NCBI RefSeq assembly: GCF_004764705.1
Contig: NZ_SHLX01000003.1
Span: forward strand, 248,001-312,000
Source: Paenibacillus cymbidii
GTDB lineage: Bacteria; Bacillota; Bacilli; Paenibacillales; NBRC-103111
Direction: 5' to 3'
DNA length: 64,000 bases
In this document: positions 1-10,594 of the stretch, one piece after another
How the letters are laid out: the number at the start of each line of letters is the position of its first letter
Position numbering within the stretch: position 1 is the stretch's first letter
Position numbers and translations under genes: made by a program
The notes under the pieces: model-generated
What the model was told of the DNA's origin: nothing
Seen by the model: the letters and a program-made list of their open reading frames with translations, nothing else
Database searches by the model: none

Positions 1-2
1 AC

Positions 3-1112
3 CCCATCGGTCCTTACGACGCGTTGTACATCCGCAAGGATTGGCTCGACAAGCTGCACTTGGCGATGCCGAAGACGACCGACGAGTTCATGACCGTGTT
101 GAAAGCTTTCACGTTCAACGATCCCGACGGCAACGGAAAGGATGATACGTTCGGTTTCACCACCGACGATCCGAACTTTGTCCACATGAGCGCGCTGACC
201 AATTCCTTTGGGCTCCCGCAGTTCGCATCCGTCGAACCCGGCGTACCGATGGATTGGATTGACAGCAGCGGCAAGCTGCACTTCGGCCCGACATCGGATG
301 AATATAAACAATACATTGTGTATATGGCTCAATTGAAAGAGGCCGGCGTTATCGACCCTGATATCGCTTCGAACACGTTTGCCGTCTTTAAGCAGAAGAT
401 GGCGCAAGGCAAGGCGGGCGTGGTGCCGCTCTTCCTGCCGCAGCAGAAGATGTTCGAAGGCAATGCCTGGCTGGCGGATATCAAGAAAGCAAATCCCGAC
501 GCGAACTGGGTCTACCTTCCGCCGCTGAAGGGACCGAAGGGATACTCGGGAAATAATGCGGATTCGCCGGACGCCTCCTACTTCGCTGCGGTAACGAAGA
601 AGGTGCTTGAAACGCCGGGGAAAGCGGAGCGGGCGATCGATATTCTGAATTATGAGTATCGGGACGGATTAAAGGGCGGTCTTGGCGGCCAGTTTATCGA
701 TTTTGGCCAGGAAGGCGTCCATCACAAAAGTGAGAACGGGAAGATCGTCCAGTTTCTCCCGCAATACAATGCCGACCAGGACAAATATATCAATGTGTAC
801 ACGATGGGCGGGTTGGTGAACAGCCATGACGTATTAAAGATTAACATTAAGGATGCGGAATTCAAAACGTTTGAACAGATGAACGCGGACCGCAGCAAGG
901 GCAACTTGATTGCCAATTATTACTACCAGCCCTTGAGTTTTTCCTATGACGGCAGCAATTATATTCGGGAAATGTCGCTCAAATTCATCTATGGCAAAGA
1001 AAGCATGAGCAAGTGGGACGATTACGCGAAAACGCTGAACGAGCGGTATAAATACACGGATGTGCAGAAGGAAAGAACAAAACAGCTGCAGACGGCGGGA
1101 TTGCTGAAGTGA
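3..1112 (+). CDS. ABC sugar-binding lipoprotein, 3' part
   Basis: The reading frame is already open at the window edge, so the signal peptide and lipobox lie upstream. The first visible residues (PYDALYIRKDWLDKL) are typical of LplA-type extracellular binding proteins of Paenibacillus, where a tyrosine-rich strand precedes the hinge. It is followed by a segment on goal-directed loops (DPDGNGKDDTFGF) that in this family binds calcium. The protein would deliver an oligosaccharide or its breakdown product to an LplB/LplC permease pair, not seen here and presumably upstream. The stop codon overlaps the GTG start of the first sulfatase, so the two are translationally coupled. The family is certain; the ligand is unknown. 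Confidence 0.93.
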   Translation, partial: PIGPYDALYIRKDWLDKLHLAMPKTTDEFMTVLKAFTFNDPDGNGKDDTFGFTTDDPNFVHMSALTNSFGLPQFASVEPGVPMDWIDSSGKLHFGPTSDEYKQYIVYMAQLKEAGVIDPDIASNTFAVFKQKMAQGKAGVVPLFLPQQKMFEGNAWLADIKKANPDANWVYLPPLKGPKGYSGNNADSPDASYFAAVTKKVLETPGKAERAIDILNYEYRDGLKGGLGGQFIDFGQEGVHHKSENGKIVQFLPQYNADQDKYINVYTMGGLVNSHDVLKINIKDAEFKTFEQMNADRSKGNLIANYYYQPLSFSYDGSNYIREMSLKFIYGKESMSKWDDYAKTLNERYKYTDVQKERTKQLQTAGLLK

Positions 1113-2542
1113 GCGGAATGAGCAGGAACAAACCGAATGTCGTGTTCTTCATGTCCGACGACCAAGGGCCTTGGGCCCTTGGTTGCGCCGGCAACAAGGA
1201 GATCCTCACCCCCCATCTGGATCGTCTTGCCGCGGAAGGGATGCGGTTTGACCGGTTTTTCTGCACATCGCCGGTTTGCTCGCCTGCCAGAGCTTCCGTG
1301 CTTACGGGCAAAATCCCGTCCAGCCATGGAATTCACGATTTTGTGCGGGACGCCGATAACGACCGAATCAGCTATCTGGACGGCCACTTGGCCTATTCGG
1401 AATTGCTGGCACAGGAAGGGTACGCGTGCGGCATGTCCGGCAAGTGGGGAATGGGGAACGATTACGAGCTGCAGAAGGGCTTCGAGCATTGGTACGTAAG
1501 CGTCTATGACGGCGGACGCTATAGGAACCCGAAGATAGTATGCAATGGAGAGGTGCGGCGGGAACAAGGTTATTTGACGGAGCTGATTACCGAAGACTCG
1601 CTCGCTTTCCTGGAGCGCCATGCCGGGGGGGAGCGCCCGTTCTACCTGAACGTTCACTATACGGCGCCTCATCACCTGTGGGTGGGCGAACACCCGGAGG
1701 AATACGTCCGACTCTACGACGACTGTCCGTTCGATTCGTGTCCTCAAGAGCCGGAGCATCCCTGGTCGCTTAGCCTGACCAGCCCATCCAGCGTCCGCAC
1801 CGACTCAAGAGCCAACCTCAAAGGGTATTTCGCCGCAGTGACGGCCATGGATGACGGAATCGGGAGAATTCTGGATAAATTGGATGAGCTGGGCTTGCGC
1901 GACAATACGCTGATCTGCTTCATGAGCGACAACGGATTCAGCTGCGGGCAGAAGGGCATCTGGGGCAAGGGCAACGGTACGTATCCGCAAAATATGTACG
2001 AAAATTCAGTCCTGGTGCCGGCGATTTTTCAACATCCCGGTGTCATCCCGGCGGGCGTGGTCCATTCCGGGCTGCTCAGCCAGTACGATTTTATGCCGAC
2101 ATTGCTTGATTACTTGGGCGTCGATCATCCGACGGCGGGGCAGTTGCCGGGGAGAAGCTTCAAGCGGGCTCTTCTGGGAGAACCGACGTCCGAGAACGAG
2201 TTCGTCGTCATATACGACGAATATGGCCCTGTGCGGATGATCCGTACCAAGACGCATAAGTACATCCATCGTTATCCGTTTGGCCCGCATGAGTGTTACG
2301 ATTTGTCGAACGATCCCGGGGAACGCGTCAACCTGTACGACGATCCCGAAGCCCAGCCTTTGATTTACCGTTTGCAGACTCAAATGGAGAACTGGTTCCT
2401 GCAGTATGCGGATCCCGGCATGGACGGCGCAAAACTGCCAGTTACGGGGACCGGGCAGTCCGATTGGGTCGCTCCGGGGAAGACGGGCAAGCACACGTTT
2501 AATCAAAATGCCAGATTGTTCAAACAAAATGGCCATCTTTAG
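1109..2542 (+). CDS. sulfatase, formylglycine-dependent (arylsulfatase A family)
   Basis: A 477-residue alkaline-phosphatase-superfamily sulfatase. Residues 10-20 hold the metal-binding strand ending in SDDQG, and C57-S-P-A-R is the C-x-P-x-R signature whose cysteine is converted to formylglycine. A later FMSDNG supplies more metal ligands. There is no signal peptide, so it should act in the cytoplasm on imported sulfated oligosaccharides. The GTG start overlaps the previous stop; an ATG three codons further on is the alternative. The following gene is a second, different sulfatase. No formylglycine-generating enzyme or anaerobic maturase is encoded in this window. Substrate cannot be told from sequence. 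Confidence 0.93.
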   Translation: MSGMSRNKPNVVFFMSDDQGPWALGCAGNKEILTPHLDRLAAEGMRFDRFFCTSPVCSPARASVLTGKIPSSHGIHDFVRDADNDRISYLDGHLAYSELLAQEGYACGMSGKWGMGNDYELQKGFEHWYVSVYDGGRYRNPKIVCNGEVRREQGYLTELITEDSLAFLERHAGGERPFYLNVHYTAPHHLWVGEHPEEYVRLYDDCPFDSCPQEPEHPWSLSLTSPSSVRTDSRANLKGYFAAVTAMDDGIGRILDKLDELGLRDNTLICFMSDNGFSCGQKGIWGKGNGTYPQNMYENSVLVPAIFQHPGVIPAGVVHSGLLSQYDFMPTLLDYLGVDHPTAGQLPGRSFKRALLGEPTSENEFVVIYDEYGPVRMIRTKTHKYIHRYPFGPHECYDLSNDPGERVNLYDDPEAQPLIYRLQTQMENWFLQYADPGMDGAKLPVTGTGQSDWVAPGKTGKHTFNQNARLFKQNGHL

Positions 2543-2564
2543 CGAATGAAGCGAAGAAGGGGAG

Positions 2565-3908
2565 ATGGAATTGGGCAGACCGAATTTGTTATGGATCATG
2601 ACCGACCAGCAGCAAAGCCGCGCGATCGGTTGCCTGGATGCGAGCTATAAAACACCGAATCTGGACGCGCTTGCTGCATGCAGCATCCGGTTCGACAAGC
2701 ATATCACGACTTGCGCTCAATGCACGCCGTCTCGCGCCACGTGGATGACCGGCCGGTTTCCCCATCAAGTCGGAGTCAATCAGCTCGGGCACGCCTTGTC
2801 CGCCGATCAGCCGACCGTGGCCAAAGAGTTGCTTAAAGCCGGCTATGAAACCGCCTATTTCGGCAAATGGCATTTGCATACCCCCTTGGATGAGCACGGC
2901 TTTACGGTAACGGACGGCCCGGTTGGCGACGATCTCGATTATGGCGGGGGAAATGCGGAAGATGAACGGGCTTACAGCCATATCGATGCCGTCACCACCG
3001 CCAAAGCCATGAACTATTTACGCCGTATCGACGGGAACAAGCCGTTCTTTGCCGTCGTCTCCTGGAACTCGCCGCACCCTGGAGACGGCCCGTTCGAGCT
3101 CATCGGACGTTTCGCGAACGAGTACCCGCTGGAGTCGATGCCGGTGCCGGCGAGCTTTACATCGGACGACTTGTCCAAGAAGCCTGCGCATCAACTTGCG
3201 CGAGCCACGATTGGAGAATCGGCGCTCGACGAGCGAACGGTACGCGTAGACGCGCAAAAATATCGTACGATGATCCAACTGATGGATTGGCATCTGGGAC
3301 GCATCCTCGAGCTGCTGGAACAGCGGGGCTTGCGCGAAAATACGGTTATCCTCTTTACAAGCGACCACGGCGATTTGCAGGGAGCGCATCGCTTGCGGCT
3401 GAAAGGCGTCGTTCCTTACAAGGAATTGTACGAGGTGCCGCTATTGCTGCACATTCCGGGCCGTAGCGACAACAGTGGCGTTGTACATCGGTTGACCTCC
3501 AGCGCCGCCGTTCCCGGGACGTTGCTGGATATTGCCGGTGTCAAGATTCCGTCGTCGTTCGAAGGCGGGTCGCTGCTGCCCCTGATCGATTCCGCGGAGA
3601 GTATGTCGGTACAAGAGAACGATTTTGTCTTCTTCGAGCATTATCGCGCTTATTGGGGCTTTCATCCATTCAGGGGGATCCAGACGCCCGCGTGGAAATA
3701 CATCTATTACTATCACGATAATTGGGAAGAAATGTACCATCTGGCGGAGGACCCGGATGAAGTGCGGAATCAGGCCGACGATCCGCGCTGGGCGCAGATC
3801 AAGGCGCAGTTGCGCCGCCTTGTCGACGACTGGTGGGAAGAGACTGGCGCATTGTCCGTCGAGCCGATCAAGGTGCAATTGAAAGGATATTTTGAACATC
3901 TGGTTTGA
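2565..3908 (+). CDS. sulfatase, formylglycine-dependent
   Basis: A 447-residue sulfatase with MTDQQ at residues 12-16 (metal ligands) and C53-T-P-S-R as the formylglycine signature; FTSDHGD near residue 265 gives further metal ligands. It starts 22 bases after the previous sulfatase behind GAAGGGGAG. No signal peptide is present. It is clearly diverged from its neighbour (different active-site spacing and C-terminal half), which suggests the pair removes sulfate from two positions rather than being a recent duplication. As with its neighbour, a maturation enzyme must be supplied from elsewhere in the genome. Confidence 0.93.
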   Translation: MELGRPNLLWIMTDQQQSRAIGCLDASYKTPNLDALAACSIRFDKHITTCAQCTPSRATWMTGRFPHQVGVNQLGHALSADQPTVAKELLKAGYETAYFGKWHLHTPLDEHGFTVTDGPVGDDLDYGGGNAEDERAYSHIDAVTTAKAMNYLRRIDGNKPFFAVVSWNSPHPGDGPFELIGRFANEYPLESMPVPASFTSDDLSKKPAHQLARATIGESALDERTVRVDAQKYRTMIQLMDWHLGRILELLEQRGLRENTVILFTSDHGDLQGAHRLRLKGVVPYKELYEVPLLLHIPGRSDNSGVVHRLTSSAAVPGTLLDIAGVKIPSSFEGGSLLPLIDSAESMSVQENDFVFFEHYRAYWGFHPFRGIQTPAWKYIYYYHDNWEEMYHLAEDPDEVRNQADDPRWAQIKAQLRRLVDDWWEETGALSVEPIKVQLKGYFEHLV

Positions 3909-3954
3909 TCGGGGACGACTTGGATCGCCGCAAGCCGACAGGGAGGTTGTCGCA

Positions 3955-5478
3955 ATGAATCCAATCAAAGAATTAACCATCCTTTATACGAACGATTACC
4001 ATTCGCAGGAGAGGCCGGTCAAGGCAACTTGGGTTAAGGACAGCCCGATGATGGGCGGCATTGCGTATTTGGCTTCATACATCAAAAAATTCAGGGACCA
4101 AGACCCCGAGGCACTGCTTCTGGATGCGGGAGATATCATTACCGGTTCCCCCATGAGCATGCTGACGGAAGGAACCGCTCCGATCGATTTGTTTAATATG
4201 CTCGGCTACGATGCCGCCGCGCTCGGCAATCATGAATTCGATCATGGCTGGAGAAACGCGAAACGGCTGATCCATTGCGCCAATTTTCCGATATTATCGG
4301 CGAATATTTATTACGAAAACACGAATGTGCAGTTTGCCAAGCCTTATGAGATCATTGAGAAAAACGGGCTTAGGATCGGCGTTGTCGCTATTCACGGCAA
4401 GAAGGCAGGATACGAAACGATTTCCCGGCAATGCACGGAAGGCATCGAGTTTCGCAGTCAGGAAGCCATATTGCAGGAAAATGTCAACTTGCTGAGACCG
4501 CATGTCGACGTGATTGTGGCTTTGACGCACGAAGGGGTGCCCGCCGAGCAGGCTAGCGAAGACCGGGAAGTGGTCGTGGAACGGGACTTTGAGGAAGATG
4601 TGTATATCGCGAGTCATGTCCGGGGCATTGATGTGCTGATCGCCGGCCATAATCATAAAAATATCGATCCGCCGTATGTTGCCGCAACCACCGGGACGAT
4701 TATCGTTTCGACACGGGCATTGGGGACGGTGCTCGGTGTTCTGAAGCTTCATGTAGACAGTGAGCGCCATAAAGTTGTCGGCCATCACGGGTATCTGCAG
4801 CCTGTGCTGACTGCAGGCATTCACCCCGATCCCCAGGTTGCCGCGAGAGTGGACTATTGGGAAGAGCAGTCGAAGACGTTAATCAATCAAGTGATCGGGT
4901 TTGCCGAGGGGAAATTTACCCGAAACTATTTCGGCGAATGCTCGCTCGGCAATCTGTTGACCGACGCTGTCCGCAGCCAGCTTGATGTCGACGTCAGCTT
5001 CTACCAGGGAGGAGGCATGCGGGCGGACCTCGCGATGGGGGACACGACGATAGGGCGATGCATTGATGTGAATCCTTTCCCGTCTCTCGCCTATATTATG
5101 GAGTTTTCCGGTGAAAATCTGATGAGAATTTTGGAAGAGAGCGCTTCGTTGAAGGCGGGGGTTCTCCAACAGTCGGGTCTCAAGATGGTCGTCGATGTCG
5201 ATAGAGAAGTCGGGAACCGGGTTGTGGAAGCGACGATTCGCGGGAAGCCGATTGATTACGGGACAACGTATCGGGTTGCGGCAAGCGGGTTTTTGATGAA
5301 GGGCGGGGACGGTTTCGTGGAGTTTCTGAGAGCCGACAAGATTTGGTCAACAGGTGTTGTCGAGCGGGATTATGTGGTGGAATATATCAGGAAGACCGGG
5401 ACAATTCGCCCGAAAACCGACGGACGTACGGTCGTAATCGGGAACATGGAGGCGTATACCGCCGTCCTGCAATCTTGA
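3955..5478 (+). CDS. 5'-nucleotidase / UshA-type metallophosphoesterase
   Basis: A 507-residue two-domain protein. The N-terminal calcineurin-like domain has the di-metal motifs NDYH (13-16), DAGD (57-60), GNHEFDHG (91-98) and GHNHKN. The C-terminal half has the 5'-nucleotidase substrate domain, including YQGGGMRAD and NPFPSLAYIMEFSG. The frame is open upstream, but ATG 3955 behind GGGAGG is the likely start. Unlike secreted UshA it has no signal peptide or anchor, so it should work inside the cell. It lies between the sulfatases and phosphopentomutase, which suits release of nucleosides or handling of a sugar phosphate, but the true substrate is open. Confidence 0.88.
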   Translation: MNPIKELTILYTNDYHSQERPVKATWVKDSPMMGGIAYLASYIKKFRDQDPEALLLDAGDIITGSPMSMLTEGTAPIDLFNMLGYDAAALGNHEFDHGWRNAKRLIHCANFPILSANIYYENTNVQFAKPYEIIEKNGLRIGVVAIHGKKAGYETISRQCTEGIEFRSQEAILQENVNLLRPHVDVIVALTHEGVPAEQASEDREVVVERDFEEDVYIASHVRGIDVLIAGHNHKNIDPPYVAATTGTIIVSTRALGTVLGVLKLHVDSERHKVVGHHGYLQPVLTAGIHPDPQVAARVDYWEEQSKTLINQVIGFAEGKFTRNYFGECSLGNLLTDAVRSQLDVDVSFYQGGGMRADLAMGDTTIGRCIDVNPFPSLAYIMEFSGENLMRILEESASLKAGVLQQSGLKMVVDVDREVGNRVVEATIRGKPIDYGTTYRVAASGFLMKGGDGFVEFLRADKIWSTGVVERDYVVEYIRKTGTIRPKTDGRTVVIGNMEAYTAVLQS

Positions 5479-5496
5479 AGCGGGAGAGGTGCGAGC

Positions 5497-6672
5497 GTGA
5501 AATTCGCAAAAGTATGCGTGATCGTGCTGGATAGCGTAGGGATTGGCGAATTGCCGGATGCGAGCCGATTTGGCGATGCGGGTGCAAATACGCTTGGCCA
5601 TATTGCCGAACAAGTGCCCGGGTTCTCCCTTCCAAATCTGCAAATACTGGGTTTGGGGAACATCGCGCCGCTCAGGGGCGTTGCCGCGGTGGAGCGTCCC
5701 TTGAGTTACTATGGCAAAATGGCCGAAACCTCGGTGGGCAAAGACACCATGACCGGTCACTGGGAGTTGATGGGTCTGCGCGTCGACACCGAGTACAAGA
5801 CGTATCCCGCAGGTTTTCCCGAGGAACTGATCGCTCAGTTTGAATCCCGAACCGGGCGCAAGGTGATTGGAAATACACCGGCTTCCGGCACTGAGATTCT
5901 GGAACAGCTGGGCGAAGAACAACGAAAAACCGGGGCTTGGATAGTCTATACTTCATCCGACAGCGTATTCCAGATCGCGGCGCATGAGGAGGTCATTCCT
6001 CTGGAAGAGCTATATCGGGCGTGCCGGATCGCACGGGAGCTCACGCTGCAAGACGAATTCGGCGTGGGCCGAGTCATTGCCAGACCCTATGTCGGCGCGC
6101 CCGGCCGTTACGAGCGTACGGCCAACCGGCACGATTATGCCGTCAAGCCGCCCGCTCCCACCATACTGAATCGGTTGGCGACGTCGGGATTCGATGTCGT
6201 TGCCATAGGCAAAATTAACGATATTTTTTCGGGCGAAGGAATTACCCGTTCGTTTGCGACAGCAAGCAACCAAGTCGGAATGCTCAAGACGCAGCAACTG
6301 CTGCGAACGAACTTGAACGGGTTGGTGTTCACGAATCTGGTCGATTTCGATTCGAAATTTGGACACCGCAGAGATCCGGCGGGGTATGCCGACGCCTTAA
6401 TGCAATTTGACAGCTGGATTCCGAATTTGTTGCGCGAGTTGTCTTACGACGATTTGCTCATTATTACCGCAGATCACGGTAATGACCCCACTTATCCGGG
6501 CACGGATCATACCCGGGAATACGTTCCGATTCTTGCGTACAGCCCGAAGTTTCGGAATTCCCGGTCGCTCGGCATTCGGAATTCTTTCTCCGACCTCGCC
6601 GCGACGCTCGCGGAAATTTTCGGGGTAGAGGGAACCGGTCAGGGCACATCGTTCCTCTCTATACTGGGATAA
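5497..6672 (+). CDS. deoB: phosphopentomutase
   Basis: A 391-residue protein, the normal DeoB length. The start shows LDSVGIGELPDA, which carries the first metal ligand, and TADHGNDPT near residue 325 is the C-terminal metal motif of this alkaline-phosphatase-superfamily mutase; the KDTMTGHWE loop carries the phosphorylated threonine. It interconverts ribose (or deoxyribose) 1- and 5-phosphates in nucleoside salvage. GTG start behind GGGAGAGG, 18 bases after the nucleotidase gene. Its usual partners (nucleoside phosphorylase, deoC) are absent; sitting behind two sulfatases is unusual. Confidence 0.95.
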   Translation: MKFAKVCVIVLDSVGIGELPDASRFGDAGANTLGHIAEQVPGFSLPNLQILGLGNIAPLRGVAAVERPLSYYGKMAETSVGKDTMTGHWELMGLRVDTEYKTYPAGFPEELIAQFESRTGRKVIGNTPASGTEILEQLGEEQRKTGAWIVYTSSDSVFQIAAHEEVIPLEELYRACRIARELTLQDEFGVGRVIARPYVGAPGRYERTANRHDYAVKPPAPTILNRLATSGFDVVAIGKINDIFSGEGITRSFATASNQVGMLKTQQLLRTNLNGLVFTNLVDFDSKFGHRRDPAGYADALMQFDSWIPNLLRELSYDDLLIITADHGNDPTYPGTDHTREYVPILAYSPKFRNSRSLGIRNSFSDLAATLAEIFGVEGTGQGTSFLSILG

Positions 6673-6673
6673 T

Positions 6674-6722
6674 TCTCGGCGGAACATCCAAAAACATCAA
6701 ACGAGCGGCTGCCGAGATTTTT
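6674..6722 (+). terminator. possible weak terminator after deoB
   Basis: A 7-bp inverted repeat, TCTCGGC and GCCGAGA, with a 30-base loop is followed by a run of five T. The loop is long for an efficient intrinsic terminator, so this is only a candidate end of the sulfatase-deoB operon. Confidence 0.3.
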
Positions 6723-6800
6723 CCAATATACAGATTAATTTCCTCAATATGTAATATGGGTAAGATCGATGTAAGCCAGCGAAGGCGGGAGGCCTTGAAG

Positions 6801-7029
6801 ATGCCCAAGGACGAGGAAAACAAAAACGGCTGGAAAAAACCGGACCGGGTCCGGGAGCAGTCGGAGACGTACGACGTCTTCGAACGCGTGGAAAGGGGAC
6901 AAGCTGGAGCATGTCATGACCTGTGTCGACTATGAGGACGACCGGATCGAATCCGGGCTGCTTGTCTGCATATCGGTCGAGCTGAAGCCGCTGTTCGCCA
7001 GGCTGAAGGTGCTCGAACAAAACGAATAA
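6801..7029 (+). pseudogene. small unknown gene broken by a frameshift
   Basis: ATG 6801 sits 8 bases behind GGGAGG and opens a well-biased frame (G/C in most third positions) that ends early at 6935. The same bias continues in the +1 frame from 6898 to a TAA at 7029. Removing one G from the GGGG run at 6895-6898 joins both parts into one protein of about 75 residues, very charged and rich in Glu, Asp and Lys, with no membrane segment or recognised motif. It is either a true pseudogene or a homopolymer sequencing error. Function unknown. Confidence 0.55.
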
Positions 7030-7045
7030 ACGCATTTCCCACGGC

Positions 7046-7084
7046 GCCGCAGTGTCAGTTATGCTGCGGCGGCCGATCAAATTT
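7046..7084 (+). terminator. possible weak terminator upstream of prkA
   Basis: GCCGCAG and CTGCGGC form a 7-bp stem with an 11-base loop, followed a few bases later by a short ATTTT. Weak, and close to the prkA promoter region. Confidence 0.25.
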
Positions 7085-7087
7085 TCG

Positions 7088-7117
7088 GTAAACTTATCCT
7101 CCGCGCCTGCATATCTA
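7088..7117 (+). promoter_or_regulatory. sigma-E-like promoter of prkA (candidate)
   Basis: GTAAACTT and CATATCTA separated by 14 bases resemble the mother-cell sigma-E boxes (about GTAATATT and CATACAAT). The predicted start leaves a short leader before the GGAGGGAGG site of prkA, and sigma-E control of prkA is known in Bacillus subtilis. The match is partial. Confidence 0.35.
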
Positions 7118-7146
7118 TTTAATACGGCAGACGGAGGGAGGTACCC

Positions 7147-9042
<1,896 letters not shown>

Positions 9043-9051
9043 CGGCCTTGA

Positions 9052-9080
9052 TTGCGCCCGCAGCGCGCATCAAGTATAAT
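9052..9080 (+). promoter_or_regulatory. sigma-A promoter of folD
   Basis: TTGCGC and a perfect TATAAT (9075-9080) are 17 bases apart, just after the prkA stop and directly ahead of the ZTP riboswitch. Confidence 0.7.
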
Positions 9081-9091
9081 AGAGGCAATAC

Positions 9092-9170
9092 AATCGCGCG
9101 TAACTGGCGGAACTGACATGGGATTACCATGGGGGAGCGCGCGAAGCAGCAAGCGCCGGACGCCTGGGCA
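9092..9170 (+). promoter_or_regulatory. ZTP (pfl) riboswitch
   Basis: The conserved ZTP aptamer elements occur in order: CGCGTAACTGGC near 9097-9108, then ACCATGGGGGAGCG near 9126, then CGCCTGGGCA at 9161-9170. This class binds the purine intermediates ZMP/ZTP, which pile up when 10-formyl-tetrahydrofolate is short. The aptamer runs straight into an intrinsic terminator (9171-9211), the standard expression platform: ligand binding should prevent terminator formation and switch on the downstream folate gene folD. Confidence 0.94.
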
Positions 9171-9209
9171 GAGGTAAGGGGATATCACCCCTTGCCTCTT
9201 TCTGTTTTT
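9171..9209 (+). terminator. riboswitch-controlled intrinsic terminator
   Basis: GAGGTAAGGGG and CCCCTTGCCTC pair over 11 bases (one G-T wobble) around a six-base loop, followed by TTTCTGTTTTT. It begins at the base after the pseudoknot strand CGCCTGGGCA, so it is the OFF state of the ZTP riboswitch. Confidence 0.92.
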
Positions 9210-9237
9210 ATTCGACGATAACCGGGAGGAATGGAGC

Positions 9238-10089
9238 ATGACGAACAACAGGCTCGTACTGGATGGAGAAGCGGTGGCAAAAGAAATAAAGGAGCAGTTG
9301 GCGGTACGTGTGCGGCGGCTCGCGGAAGCGGGCGTGACGCCGTGCCTGGCCACCGTGCTGGTCGGCGACGATCCGTCGTCGGCTACCTACGTGCGCATGA
9401 AGCGGAGCGCCTGCCGGCGGCTCGGCATCGATTCGCGGCTCGTGCAGCTCGGACGGGAGACGACGACCGCGCAGCTGGTCGCGGCGATTCGCGAGCTGAA
9501 CGCGGACCCGGCGGTGCACGGCATCCTGCTGCAGCACCCGGTGCCGCATGGTATCGACGAGCGGGCCGCCTTCGAGGCGATCGGCATCGCCAAGGACGTC
9601 GACGGCGTCACGATGCTCGGCTTCGCGCAGAACGCGTTCGGCGTCGCCGCCTTTCCGTCGTGCACGCCCGCGGCCATCATGGCGCTGCTTGACTACTACC
9701 GGCTGCCTATCGCCGGCAAGCGGGCTGTCGTCGTCGGCCGCAGCCCGATTCTCGGCAAGCCGGTATCGCTGATGCTATTGAACCGCAACGCCACGGTGAC
9801 GATTTGCCATTCGCAGACGGTGGATTTGCCGGCGGCGGTCGGCGCTGCCGATATCGTCGTCGCCGCCGTCGGCAAGCCGCGGTTCATTCGCGGCGAATGG
9901 ATCAAGGAAGGCGCCGTCGTCATCGATGCCGGATACAATCCGGGCAATGTCGGCGACGTCGACTACGAAGCGTGCGCGGTCCGCGCCGGCGCGATTACGC
10001 CGGTTCCCGGCGGCGTCGGGCCGGTGACGATCGCGATGCTGCTGCAAGCTACGGTCGATGCGGCGGAAGCGATGGCGCGACAACGCTGA
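9238..10089 (+). CDS. folD: FolD, methylene-THF dehydrogenase / cyclohydrolase
   Basis: A 283-residue bifunctional enzyme of one-carbon metabolism, making 10-formyl-THF for purine synthesis. Visible family marks are [13 protein letters not shown] (residues 41-53, with the catalytic tyrosine and lysine), [23 protein letters not shown] (NADP-binding) and the C-terminal [13 protein letters not shown]. Start is ATG 9238 behind GGGAGGAATGGAG. Control by the upstream ZTP riboswitch fits the product: when 10-formyl-THF falls, ZMP/ZTP rises and folD is expressed. Confidence 0.97.
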   Translation: MTNNRLVLDGEAVAKEIKEQLAVRVRRLAEAGVTPCLATVLVGDDPSSATYVRMKRSACRRLGIDSRLVQLGRETTTAQLVAAIRELNADPAVHGILLQHPVPHGIDERAAFEAIGIAKDVDGVTMLGFAQNAFGVAAFPSCTPAAIMALLDYYRLPIAGKRAVVVGRSPILGKPVSLMLLNRNATVTICHSQTVDLPAAVGAADIVVAAVGKPRFIRGEWIKEGAVVIDAGYNPGNVGDVDYEACAVRAGAITPVPGGVGPVTIAMLLQATVDAAEAMARQR

Positions 10090-10140
10090 CGCGATGGCGG
10101 CTCATCCGTTGCCGCGGCTGGCAACAGGCAGTCCGGCTTG

Positions 10141-10157
10141 CGGGCCGATCCGGCCCG
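10141..10157 (+). terminator. GC hairpin after folD
   Basis: CGGGCCG and CGGCCCG form a perfect 7-bp stem with an ATC loop 52 bases after the folD stop. There is no T-run, so it is at best a Rho-type or pausing structure. Confidence 0.25.
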
Positions 10158-10185
10158 TAACCCGGACGGCACCCCGTCAGCAGGC

Positions 10186-10215
10186 GCATATTTTTTCCCC
10201 CCGCATCGAATACTA
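10186..10215 (+). promoter_or_regulatory. sigma-G-like promoter of the ger operon (candidate)
   Basis: GCATA at 10186 and AATACTA at 10209 are 18 bases apart and resemble forespore sigma-G boxes (GCATA and CATACTA). Germinant-receptor operons of spore formers are normally sigma-G dependent. It lies 45 bases ahead of the first gene. Confidence 0.42.
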
Positions 10216-10259
10216 CGAGTACGAGGTGCCACATATTTCCCTTCGAGGTCGTCGTTGCC

Positions 10260-10502
10260 ATGTTTGAAAGAATCGGCGTTATATGTCTGCTGTTCGGCAT
10301 TCAAGCGGTCTGGGATCGCAGCATGTTGAAATCGATGAGCGCCAAGGAAGTCGTCGGTTACATCTTACTGATGCTTCCTGTCGCGTATTTGGCCGTTTTT
10401 TTCGCCTCGGGCCAGGATTGGCCCAACTACACGGATCTGCTGCAATTCGCATTCGGGAAGCCGGCCAACCGGATTGTCAATTCGCTCAAGCTGCCCGGCT
10501 GA
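10260..10502 (+). CDS. small membrane protein at the head of the ger operon
   Basis: An 80-residue protein with two hydrophobic stretches (about residues 5-16 and 33-50) and a polar C-terminus. It is the first gene behind the sigma-G-like promoter, and precedes the GerB/A/C-type genes on the same strand. Small two-segment membrane subunits (GerD-type or GerXD-like) accompany some germinant receptors, so a receptor accessory role is a guess from position. No recognised motif. The ribosome site (GAGG) is weak and distant, which lowers confidence in the exact start. Confidence 0.55.
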   Translation: MFERIGVICLLFGIQAVWDRSMLKSMSAKEVVGYILLMLPVAYLAVFFASGQDWPNYTDLLQFAFGKPANRIVNSLKLPG

Positions 10503-10594
10503 TATGACGGTTCGGCACCGATCGCAGCTCGCGGCTGCTATCGGGAGGCGCGCCCCGCATGCGATTCGAATGCCAAGTGAAAATGAGGAACCGC

